The translations under genes were made by a program, and so were the position numbers. From positions 1,869,720-1,933,719 of the forward strand of contig CM067589.1 in the NCBI GenBank assembly GCA_034336665.1: a stretch of 64,000 nt of DNA. The letters are read 5' to 3'. This document shows, piece after piece, positions 24,831 through 35,507 of the stretch; within the stretch, counting starts at the first letter, position 1, and the number at the start of each line of letters is the position of its first letter. Source of the stretch: Luscinia megarhynchos (Eukaryota; Chordata; Aves; Passeriformes; Turdidae). A model generated the notes under the pieces. It did no database searches and had not been told where the DNA came from. It saw nothing but the letters and a program-made list of their open reading frames with translations.

Positions 24831-27800
24831 AAGTGTTCTGCATAAACTGCACGGCACGCTCTCCCCGGAGCTGCTGCGGGCTGGTCCCGCACCGCTCCTG
24901 CCTCTGTCCCAGCTCCAGCCCGGGAAATCCCGAACGCTCCGCGCTGGCCCCGGGACTGTCCCCGCTCCGCAGCCCCGGGCTGGGCTGCTCCTCCTCCCGG
25001 TCACACAGCACACACCGAGAGCGAGGCAGGATTCCTCCGGGACTGCAGAAACCATTTCCCCTCTCTGACCTTCAGCCCGGCCGCTTGCGGGCGGCTGACA
25101 CTGAGCTGTCCCCCGGCGCTCCCGGGGTGCCACAAACCCGCCGGCAATTCCTGCCCGGCTGATCCCCCAGCCAGAGCACTGCGCTGCTGCCTCTACAGCA
25201 GGAACGCAGCCCTGCCGACAAAAAAGTGCTTTATGCCATCATTTTCCTGCCGAGCGAAGAGCTAGCAGCAGCGCCAGCTGTGCTCACCGTCACCGAGCAG
25301 AGCCTGCACTGAGCAAAGACAAACCCTGTCCTGCTCGGCTGCAGAACCGGGTGAGGAGGAATCCTCTCAGCAGGGACAATCCCAGCCTGGATTAGCAGCA
25401 CACACAGAAGTTTATTCCCTCCCGTGCTCCAAACCCCGGCAGCACCCACGCAATTGCAGAACGCCCTGCCCTGCAGGGAACCCCACAGTGCAGGGCAATG
25501 CTTCCCTCCCCTAAAGAGCGTTTGGACATACAGAGCCAAGACACTACTGCTGCTCTTTAAAATCCAATATACTGCTCAACATATCACACCATGGCACTGT
25601 CATTACAGCCGGGTTTTTGGGCCAGGAAATTCACATTTCATCGCTTTTCTGAGGGTGTGTGCGACCACCTGGGCATGCGGCCAGAGCCACCCCAGAGGTC
25701 CCTGCTGCCCAAATGCTCAAAACACAGCGTAAACCTAAGTGCTTCTCCAAGAAAAATACTCAGCTACGGACAGCAGTGAGACTAATGCTGGTTTTTGTGC
25801 CCCAGTAGGGAGCTGCAGCCAGCCAGCTCTGCTCCTGTGCTGTCCCTGCAGTGCCAGCTGTCCCCTCTGGGATGGCCATGCCCCATCCCCACACAGCCCC
25901 AGGCTCAGCACTCCTGCAGCACCTTCAGAAAATGAGTGCAAAGACCTGAACTGGGCTTTAAGTCAGACATGAAACCGTGCCAAGGAGGACAGCAGGGCAG
26001 TGTGTTATCAGCAGCCCCACATCCAACCGGGTCACACTGAACACAATCTATTCCTAAGGGTAACAAAAATGCCATTTCTGAAAGGGAACTGCATGAGGAA
26101 CCCAGCAGCTGCACGCTCTCTCCTGATTCCCCACCTCACTTGGAGAGAGCTTCAGGAACCCAGGACCCTACGATGGGCATGCAAACCTCTGAATTGCTGA
26201 GTTTTCAATCTACCTTGAATTAGAGCTCAGCTAAAAAGCAGAAGTAGCAACATATGTGGTTTTATACTGGAACAGAAGAGTGAGGACAATCTGTTCAGGA
26301 GGAAGTGAAAAGAAATTCCTGTGCAATAAAATTTCTGATCTTGTGTTCATTCTGCAGTGCAAGATTTTCTCCTGAGGCACAGACTAAGAGCCCAGATTGC
26401 AGCCTGACATTCCAGTACAGGTCTGGATCTTCTGCAGCACAGACACAGCTGCAGCCTCCATTTCCAGCCTGATCTGGAGATGATGTAGCAAAAACTGCTG
26501 TGCAGTCTGAAACAACACAGCTTTGGCCTCTGACACCTTCTATGGCCATGCCAGCCTCAGTTTCCCACTCAAAACTGCCACAACTGCTCACCTGGCCACT
26601 CCTGGACCAGGAACACAGGATGTTCCTGATCTGGAGATGCCCCATGTGCAGCTCTCCCCAGTGAAGCTCCATTTTTACAGCATCATCCTTTGAATTGTCC
26701 TCTTCTGCAAAGCATCCAGAACACTCAAACCACAATATCTGCTGAGGGCTGTGTACCCAGCTACTCACACCCAATTGTTACCTCACCTTTCCACCTATTA
26801 ATCCTCATTACTTGCTCTGATTGGACCTGCCTCAGAAATGTCACAGTCTCTATACAGTAAGTATATGCATATCTGTGCATAAAATAACTCTTAAGTGTTA
26901 TTAATCATGACTTTTGAGCCTAAATCCATGCTGTTTCAGTTTGGGAAACATCCTGAATGTGGGAAAGGTAGATTGTTGGAAAGGATGAACCAGTGGATGG
27001 CCACTAAACAACAGTGATGAGACTCCCTACAGATATAACCACAACTTTTGCACCTTCATTTGCAAACTCACCCTAACAAAAAGCAGTGAACTCAACTGTC
27101 ATTGGTCCCAGAAGCTTGAGATGATGCAAAACATTTCTGGTTTAAAGTTAAACATAGAGAAGTTGTAGAAACAAGAGATCTTTGTAGTAATCACTGCTGG
27201 CCTGATAATCTTCACCTGAGCCATGGCAAGGAAGGCCATCCTCAGCTGGGACAGACACAGCACGTCCCAGGCAGCTATTCTGGAAATGCTCACTAAACAG
27301 CAAAGAAAAAGGACATAGTACTTGAAAACACAGAAAGTAGAAGCACATGAAGGCAAACAGCACAGAGGCTGAGAGCTCAGCAAGCCCTCCCTGGTCAGGC
27401 AGTTTCTGTTTCTGCTGTAGGAGAACACTTGGAACAATTCTATTGCTGTTTGGATTTCCAGATTTGGGGAGGGGAATTACCACGCTATTGGTGGTACTTA
27501 TAATTCAGTTTAATCTCAAACTAGAGCAGCATCTTAACCAGGCTGAATCACAGCTGATAACCAGGGTATTAGATTAATTACTCCTGTGGTCATGCTGAAC
27601 CATCATCTTGTGACCAAAGCTGTGCTCCGAGACCCTGTGTGCCAGAGATAACCCAGCCTGCAGCTCTGAGCCCAGACTGTCAGAGCTTCACGCAACTTCC
27701 TCAGTCCCAGACAAATCCACCTGCCTTCACACCCTCGGCAACACAGCCAGAACTCAGAAGTCAGAGGTGAAAAAGTCCTGTCTCTACCTGCTCCTAGTAA

Positions 27801-28239
27801 CAACACCTCCTGGGACAAGCCCAGCACAGCAGAACCGGAGCCCAGGCAAGCACAGGGAGATGGCACAGGCAGGAGAAGGCAGTCCCTGCTCTGAGAGCAC
27901 AGCACAGGCAGAGCTGCAGCAGCACAGGCTGCTCCCCCTGCAAGGACCAGGCAAGGCTTCCTGCTCCTCTGCTCCAACCTCCTGCCCCTCCTGCAGCTCT
28001 GGGTAAGGAGCCCCAGAAAACACAAGGGCTGTAACAGAGCTGGTCCCTCCTGTGACAACAAACCACTGCCAACTGTGACACATCGAGTGCCAAGTGGGGG
28101 CTACGGTGAGAACAGCCCTCAGACAAGTCCTGGCAGAGCTGTAGAGCCATTCAACCTGTGACACACTCAACACACTCCAAAAACCAGGGTCCAGCAAGAC
28201 CCTCCCCGGCAGCAGCAGAGCTGCCCAGGGACGCAGCAG

Positions 28240-28270
28240 CCAGACAGGACAGACAGACAGACAGACAGAG
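28240..28270. repeat. GACA microsatellite
   Basis: About six tandem GACA units form a simple repeat. Confidence 0.85.
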
Positions 28271-29710
28271 CCAGCACACACGGGCACTGCTCCTTCCCCA
28301 GCTCCTGCCAGCCCAGGGAGGCACAAGGGATCCCCGGTGTCCTCCCTGTGCCCTGCCTGCCCTGCTCCAGCAGGGAAACCCCCCAAACCAGCACCATCCC
28401 CATCCCACGGGGCTGCAGCTCTCCCAGATCTCACTGTTTTCTCCTCCACACTTTTCCAGGCTGCTGCACAAGACTAAGGAGCTGGGACCAGGAGAAATGG
28501 GACACTCACAAGGCTGACAACACCCCAGTGCCCACGTGGGTGAGAGGATCCACACATCAGCCCCCAACACAAACCCAAACACATCAGCACGTGGCACTCT
28601 GGAAATAAAGACCAGTCTGCAGAGAAGTTATCTCCTAATTCCCACCAGTGTCAGCAGGAGCTGTAGCAACACAGATTTCCAAGGTATTTCGTGATAAACT
28701 CCAAAACCCACAACAGGGAGATTTAATTCCATTTTTAAAGCCCACAAAACAGCTCACTGTTATTCTGTGTACAAAGACCAAGAGCTTGGCTGCTGTGTGG
28801 GCCAGCTGGAGATCAGATACCACAGCAGATTTGTGTAAGGTCAGTGTGAACGGATTGAGGTAAGATTTTTGGTTTTCCCATTACAAGAGAATTTGTCTAA
28901 ATTCAGTCAATAACTGGCCTAAAGTCAGGCTGCTTTGGCTTGTAGATTTATGAAAAGAGGGAAATGTCCTTCCCTTTTGCACTTCTCATCAGGTTTTATT
29001 CAGCTGCACAGAACTCGATTCCTGTACCTGAGTGCTTAGGACACATTTTTAACGTGTAAGAGCATCAGCAAGGCAAGAGATCACTTTTCTAAAGATGCAC
29101 CAGCAAACCCCCACCAGGCTCCACTCCAGACCAGAAACACCACGGCTGCCTCACACCTGGGGAAACCAGAGGGACAGAAATGTGAGCAGGAAACTCCAGC
29201 TTTAGACCTTTGGTTTCCAGAGGACAAAGCCAAGACCCTCTGACAGGTGTACACAAAACTCTTTTGGTGCTATAAACACACATATAAACCTGATGAAATC
29301 TGCAAATTAAAAGGACCTTATAGTGTAAACGTGAGGTATAATGATGAACACAATAAAGGGAGGAAAAAAAAGCAGATCTTTCTTTTTCTGGGCAAGTCAT
29401 TGCCTTGATGTCTTGATGCTCTGCACACAAGGACAGGTAACACCTGTAAATACACACATGCTCCCAAAAGCCTCCACATCTCTTCACTACAGGCACTGGA
29501 ATGGCTTTGGAGAGAGGAACATCCTGTACACACACAGGATGAATCCACACTTCCAGCCGTAATACCAAACCTCCATTTTAAAGTTCTGCATCAGCCAAGA
29601 AACTACGTGCAGGGCTCCAGCCTGACCCTGCTCGGCCAGGACCGCCCCAGCCCGAGCCGAGCACCGAGCGCAGCGAGCCGGGCCCGGGAGCCGCGGGCGG
29701 CGGGACGTAC

Positions 29711-29824
29711 CTCGCTGGGCATCTCGGCCAGGCCCATCTCACACCTGCGCTCCAGGTGGGCAGCGCCGCCACGGGCTCGGCCTCCGGATCCTTCCAGGCT
29801 CCGCCGACGCCGGGCGGGATGCAA
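29711..29824 (-). other. Candidate non-coding first exon (KANSL1) with strong donor
   Basis: The minus strand ends in CCCAGCGAG|GTACGT, a near-consensus splice donor at 29710-29709. The 5' limit is unknown; the end given here is only the extent of a short open frame reading into the donor. It may be an alternative KANSL1 first exon. The alternative, a short coding exon, has no family support. Confidence 0.35.
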
Positions 29825-30352
29825 GTTTCTTATTTATCGACTGGAGGAGGCAGGAGAATGCAGGAGCTGGGGAGAGAAAGGGCTGTCACAGGGGGCCGGG
29901 CCGCCCCCTCCCCGTTAGCTCCATCCCGGCGGGCCGGGCCCGGCGCTGCCCGCAGCGCGGCCCGGGGGCGCGGGGGCCGGGGGCTGCGCCGGCCGCGATC
30001 CGCTCCGAGCCCCCGGGCCCGGCCTCGCCTCCCCGGGCTAAAATGGAGGCGCGGGGCGGGCGGGGGGGGGGGGTCCCCGCTCCGCACGGAGCCGGCCGGG
30101 CCCGGATCCCCCCGGGCAGCGCGGCGGGGCCGAGCTCTGCCCGCGCCCCGGGCCCGCGCCCACCGCCACCCTGCCCTGGACCCCCAACTCCGGCCGGCAG
30201 GAGCCGCCCGCCCCCCGCTCCCGCCGCGGCCCGGCCCCCGCAGCAGAGTTTGGGCCCGGGGGGCCGGGCCCGGGGCTGCCCGCGGGCCGGGGCGGGGGGC
30301 GGGCGGCGACCCCCGGGCCGGGCCGGGCCCCCAGCCCAGCGCCCTCTCCTAC

Positions 30353-30400
30353 CTGCGCCGCTCCGCCGCCTTCAAGCGGGGACCTTCCGCCCTCCCGCGC
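30353..30400 (-). other. Candidate alternative first exon with donor at 30352
   Basis: GCGCAG|GTAGGA on the minus strand follows two CCAAT boxes by about 50-90 bases, the usual distance between such boxes and a transcription start. The exon start is not determined. Inferred KANSL1 5' UTR. Confidence 0.35.
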
Positions 30401-30961
30401 GCCCATTGGCTGCGCGCGGGGCATGGGCGCGCCCCATTGGCCGCGGCCGCGTCAATCAGGCGCGGGGGGCGGGGCGGGCGGTGATTGATGCGGTGCCGCC
30501 GCTCGGCCCCTGCCCCGCGCCCCCCCCGCCGCCCCCGCGCCGGGACCCCCCGGCCCCGGGACCCCCCGGCCCGGCCCCGCCGCGGGGTCCCGGGATCGCC
30601 GCTCCCGCCGGGGCACCGCGGCCGCGGCCGGGCCGCGGGGTGCGGGGCGGGGGACGCGCGGGGCGCCGGGGTCCCGCAGGTGGCAGCGGGCAGAGCCGCG
30701 GGCCGCCCGTGCCCCGTGCGGGGAGGGAGTGCCGGGGCAGCGGGAGGTGCCGCCGGGACACCGAGCCCCGGCGCGGGCCGCGGGGACAGCGGGGACAGCG
30801 GGGCCCTGTCCCGCGGGTGGCACCGGCCCGTGGCCCGTCGCTGCCGCGGTCTCTGCCCCACGGGTGACACCGGCCGCGGTCCCCAAGGAACCCAACGCAC
30901 TGGACCCAGCAGCAGCTGCCCCAAACCTTCTGAGCTGCACACTGCCGGCCGCAGTGATCCC

Positions 30962-31013
30962 CTGCCATCCCACTGCCATCCCAGTGCCATCCCAGTGCCA
31001 TCCCAGTGCCATC
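30962..31013. repeat. 11-bp tandem repeat CCATCCCAGTG
   Basis: Nearly five perfect copies of TGCCATCCCAG, the first with ACTG in place of AGTG. Confidence 0.9.
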
Positions 31014-31239
31014 GTCTTCTACACACAGAAAACTCTTCCACTCATGTAGGGCACAGCTCTGCATCTGCTGCCACTCTTGCTTCTCTAATTTGTCTTTTAG
31101 TTTTTAATCCCAGTCACAGGACAGGTTTAATTCAAATAAAGATTAACTTCATGTCCCACAAAAAGCAGGTGAGCTCCTTCACTGCTGGTCCTGGGCAATG
31201 AGCGTCGCTGGTTCCCTTTGGGAGAGCAGAGCTGGGAGG

Positions 31240-31560
31240 GGATCACGGAATCGTGGAAGGGTTGGGGTGGGAAGGGAGCTCACAGCCCATGGGCAGGGAC
31301 CCCTTCCACGGCCCCAGGCTGCTCCCAGCCCTGTCCAGCCTGGCCTGGGACAATTCAGGGATGGGGCAGCCACAGCTTCCCTGAGCAATCTGTGCCAGGG
31401 CCTTGCCAAACTCAGAGTAAAGAATTTTCTCCCAACATCTAAAGTAAATTGCTCTCAGGTTAAATTTGTCCTGCCTCTTGTTCTGTCACTTTCTGCCTGT
31501 GTAAAAAGTGACTCTCCCAGTTTTTTCCTAAGCCCCTTTCAGGACAGGAAGGATGTTTGA
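31240..31560 (-). mobile_element. CR1 LINE fragment, longer copy
   Basis: The plus strand starts cacggaatcgtggaagg and continues through GTTGGGGTGGGAAGGGAGCT, TCCAGCCTGGCCTGGGACAA, CAGCTTCCCTGAGCAA, TCAGAGTAAAGAATTTTCTC and ACTCTCCCAGTTTTTTC. These are successive blocks of the CR1 3' UTR, in minus orientation. There is no intact ORF2. Confidence 0.85.
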
Positions 31561-32940
31561 GATGCTCCAAAGACACTGTTGGAGGTGTCGATCCTGGTCC
31601 CACACAGATCAGCTGCACTCAGTCCCCACACAGACATGGTCCTTGCTCCCCTTCCCCAGGGAATGTGGAACAACCTGGTTATCCAGGAAAATCCAGACTA
31701 TTACTTATTCTGCGGGTGACAAAGTTTAAAGGCACTGGGATCCCTGCTTTTTAGGAAAACCCAGTTCTGCTCCATTAAAAATAAAAAGCAGTTTCTGCTT
31801 GTGCATCAACTCTGACTCAAAATAAGGCACAGACTTGGACAGAGGGACAGAAAATAAGATGTTGCAGGAATAAAGTCAGTGGTGAACACCAGAACGAGTG
31901 CAAACCTCAGTGAGATGTAAACACCTGCTGGTGTTCACCACACAGCTGCGATTCAGCCCTGAACCAGGATCAATCCAACACCACAGCTTTGTCTTTCTCT
32001 GGAGGCACCTAAAGCTCAGCCTGCCCTGAGCAAAGCCTGGGCCCAGCCCTAGGCAGAGCCCAGCCCCAGCCCACTCCTGCAGTGAGGCACAGGAAGAACA
32101 GAACAGAAGAGCTCAGCTCTCACTGCAGGGAATAAATGTCCAGGATTAACAGAACCATGGGAGGAAACAGGGGGAAGCAGCTAGGAAGGGGTTAATGTCA
32201 GTGTGGCTTGTACAGCCAAACTCAGCTCTCACAAATTACTGGATTATCTTGGCAACAATGATTGGTAAAAGGTTCAATCCAAGACGAGTGCATGCAGCAG
32301 GAGGAATTCCTGCACAGCCCTGAGCTTCCTGGGAAGCTTTTCCTCCAGGTACAAGAGACTGTAACAATTCATTTCTCTGCTGAGCAACAACAGCTGCAGC
32401 CACAGGGTGGGGACCTGCTACGGAAGGCAGGAAAAAATGGAAATAAAACTCACCTGCTGCATAGCCCAGAGCTTCTTGAAGCTCCTGTCACTGCAGGGTG
32501 GAAAACGAGGAGGAGCAGCAGACACTTCTCCCTGTGCCAGGAAGGATTTCTCCCCGCTCCCACCTATCCCTGCACAGTCTGGCAGTGGCAGCCACGCCCT
32601 GTGTCCCTCCCTGCCTCGTCGCCAGCCCCCTGCAGCCCCCCTGAGCCCCTCGGGCCCTGCCAGGGGCTCTGAGCTCTGCCTGGAGCTGCTCCTGCCCAGC
32701 CCGGCTCCGGGGGCTCCAGCTGCTCACACCCCGTGTCACAGCCAGCTCTCACCTCCCTCCTCACCCCCATTCCAGCCCACGTGAAGGCTGTGCCAGATTT
32801 ACAGCTCACACACGGAAGCCTGGGGAGCAGAGGACAGAAAAGAGCCCTGTGCACCCCAAGGTGCCCTCAAACTTGCCCAACTCCTGAAGGACAAGTCCCA
32901 CCCCTGACCCAAAGCACCCGGGGCTAAGCCTGCTTTTAAA

Positions 32941-35424
32941 AGTAATTTATTTGGATTTTCCACATCCTTTCATGAATTGCAAATATATTAACAGAAAAGA
33001 CTTTTTTTCCCCCTAGGACTGTACAATTTTTGAAATTAAAAAAAAAAAAATCAAGAAAAGAAAAAAAAAAAAAGTCAAGGAAAAAAAGAGACAAGTTACA
33101 TTGTTTCAATGCAAATAGTAACACCACACCCACACTTTGCATTCTTCCATAGTCTGTTATAAGAAAATGACATTTTCCTAATTCTCTTCAGTGAACACTT
33201 GCTCACCTGCCTGCCAGTGCCTCCATCTCAGCCTTCTCCCCTCTGTCCCTCCTCAAAGAGCCAGATTTTAGTCCTTCCACACTAATTTTATGTTTTTCCT
33301 TAGAATGTAAAATAGCAGCATGGGCTACATGTGACCCTGGATTCTTGGGAAAAAAGAAAATACCTTTAAGGTAGGATGAACATATAAAGCCAGGAATGCT
33401 TTTACATATTAAATCTCCCAAATAGCAGAAACATCCTTTGAACATCCCAGCTGAATTAAGAGCTTTTTCCAAGGGGTTGGAAGTTTTACTGCATTTACTG
33501 CACAAAGAAAAAGGAAAAAAAACCCTGCAACTCCTGGATCTCTGGTCCCCACACGACCAACATTTGTTATGGAAAAGCAAATAGCACCTGCTTCCTCCTG
33601 CTTTTTGTTTAGAAAATAGGCTGGGAAGCAAAAGGAAGCCGATTAACACAGTAATTAGTGGCATTCCACCAGTGCTGCCTGCAGACCCTACAGGAGGTGC
33701 TGCTCAGGCTCCTCCAGGGAGGGATGGTGGCAAACTGGAGCTGGAAAAGCAGCAGAGAGTCAGGAGCAGCTGCAGCCCAGCCCAGCCCTGCCACCATCAG
33801 ACAACCAAATCCATCAGCTCCAGACCCAGCTGGCCAGAGTGCAGGGCAGAGGCACAAAGCTCCTCCAACCTCTTTTAATTCCTCAGACTTTAGAGGGCTT
33901 TTTCACCCTATGAAGGCAATTGAAGCCCATTTTTCACTGCTCATCCTCCTACTTCAAAAAACCCCCCGAACCACAAAATTCTGGTTTTGCTCAGAACTTG
34001 GGGATGATTTTTCAAAGGATTAAGGTGCCCATGTGGCTCTTGACCAGAGAGAAGCTGGGACAGAAGAGGTGCCAAGTGGACAAGGACAGAATTCAGAAGA
34101 AATTGAAGTATAAAGGAAACTAAGAGATACCTAAAAACTAATAGATAAAAAAAACCAAAAAAAACAAAAAAAACAAACCATTAAGACTGATCACAACAAA
34201 TACATTGCTATGAAATTTGTATCATTCCCAATTTATTAGGCATAAATTGCTCTTTAAAACTGCTTGTATCATACACTTTCTTTATCATCACTGCACAAAG
34301 GGCACCAATTGCTGCTGCAGAATGCTACAGAGAGCAGTGTGGACTCACTAACGTGGCACAGCCTTCTCCTCCCAGAAACAGACCCTGGAGGAAAGGAGAG
34401 TGTTCCTAGAATGGGAAACTGAAAGAACAGCTTAAAAAATAAGGAAAGAGACAGATAATTGCACATTTTTGCATTCTGCTTGGACCATACTTCACAAAAT
34501 AGTTTCCAAAGTGATACCAGACCTAAGAAGATCTGAGACAATTATTTGATGCGTTTGACCAAGGTTCTGATTGCATTAAGGCTTCCAATCTTCCCACTCT
34601 CACAGGACTAAGGGTTTGATGTTTCACATTACACTTGTATCTACATTTCTCTCTTGATTTTTCCCTTTATTAATTTTTATTCTTCAAAGGGGAAGAACAA
34701 GTGAAGGGGTGCGTGAAAAATGAAGCAAGGTGGTGCTGACGGAAATACAAAGTAAACACTGACCGTTCCAAAACCAGGTGAATAAATTAACTCATGGTTA
34801 GAACAGGAAAGCCTCTGATCCTGCAATGGGATTCTCCTGAGCTGCACTCTGGGCAGGGCCAGGGGTGTTCCACGTGGCCTGACACGCCCCGTCCTGGTTC
34901 TCACTGGAGACACTGCAGCTTTAAGGTCACTGACACTCCCTGGAATTTCAGTTACACTACAATATGCAAAAGTCTTGAACAGCCTGTTTGTCAACACTGT
35001 CCTTGGAGAACTTGGAAATGAGGTTCAGCACTCTGCTTACCAAGAAAGACCCAAACTAAGACACATTTCTGGAAAAAGAACAAGACACCTCGTCATTAGT
35101 ACTATCCCCACACCTACTGGTTTCCATACAGCAAACCACAAGTCTTCCATGATATTTTTTTCCAGCAAGGGGGAGTCCAAAACCAGCATTTTCTCCTCAG
35201 TCACTGCCATAAGTGTGTAAGAGCCAACTAGTGAGACTCAGCAGCAGCTGGATACTGCACTGCCATGAACTCTGCTGAGCTCAGGTCTGAGGTGCACTCA
35301 GAGGTGGTGTCAGTGGAGAACAGACAGTGCTGGCTCAGAGATGTAGAACCCAGGGTGCCAAGGAAGGGGACAACACGACAGTACCAGTCACACACACTCA
35401 AGCTCAGACAGTGGCTCTTGGAGG
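32941..35424 (-). other. CDC27: Probable CDC27 3' UTR with three poly(A) signals
   Basis: Downstream of the CDC27 stop the sequence is AT-rich and mostly repeat-free, as in a long 3' UTR. AATAAA (plus-strand TTTATT) occurs at 34666-34671, 34232-34237 and 32946-32951. The last would give a UTR of about 2.5 kb. It includes interrupted T runs on the transcript strand (33036-33075) and an A-rich stretch at 34144-34180. The true end cannot be chosen from sequence alone. Confidence 0.5.
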
Positions 35425-35507
35425 TTAAAATTCATCACTTTCCACGGCGTGCAGCTGCGTGTCGTCCGCGTCCGTCATGCTGCTCTCCTGGGACTCGTCT
35501 GTGCCCA
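35425..35507 (-). CDS. CDC27: CDC27 exon 19 (terminal coding exon)
   Basis: The minus-strand acceptor CTCTCCCCCTGCAG precedes 35507. The exon encodes the last 26 residues, from GTDESQESSMTDADD to VESDEF, and stops at TAA (35427-35425). It starts with TG, completing a codon whose first base is in exon 18 (ATG, Met, if the GC donor is used). Confidence 0.97.

Larger units (their letters stand above)
14000..29708 (-). other. KANSL1: KANSL1 upstream intron region
   Basis: Between the acceptor of the first coding exon and the candidate first-exon donors near 29.7 and 30.35 kb I see no coding exon. Contents: a CR1 tail (15343), two minisatellites (17156-17767 and 21940-22270), a CpG island (23300-24830) and a GACA microsatellite (28240-28270). 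The rest is ordinary AT-leaning intronic sequence. Confidence 0.6.
29600..30900 (-). promoter_or_regulatory. KANSL1: CpG island, likely KANSL1 promoter
   Basis: This CpG-dense block lies just 5' of KANSL1 on its own strand. It holds two inverted CCAAT boxes (ATTGG on plus at 30405-30409 and 30436-30440). About 50-90 bases downstream in minus orientation is a donor-like CGCAG|GTAGGA (exon edge 30353). A second, near-perfect donor AGCGAG|GTACGT ends at 29711. The arrangement fits TATA-less first exons of a minus-strand gene. KANSL1 is the inferred target because it is the next gene downstream and needs an upstream non-coding exon. Transcript data are lacking. Confidence 0.65.
30410..32940. other. 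Intergenic spacer between CDC27 3' end and KANSL1 promoter
   Basis: It contains the upstream half of the CpG island, an 11-bp tandem repeat (30962-31013) and a longer CR1 fragment (31240-31560). No exon is recognised. Confidence 0.6.

Noticed and set aside
23278..25162. 596- and 386-residue plus-strand proteins and a 401-residue minus-strand protein
   Set aside because: CpG-island DNA with few A/T bases gives long chance frames; low-complexity Arg/Gly/Pro/Ala and no domain.
29756..31201. Arg/Pro/Gly-rich proteins across the second CpG island
   Set aside because: Same compositional artefact; overlapping frames on both strands.
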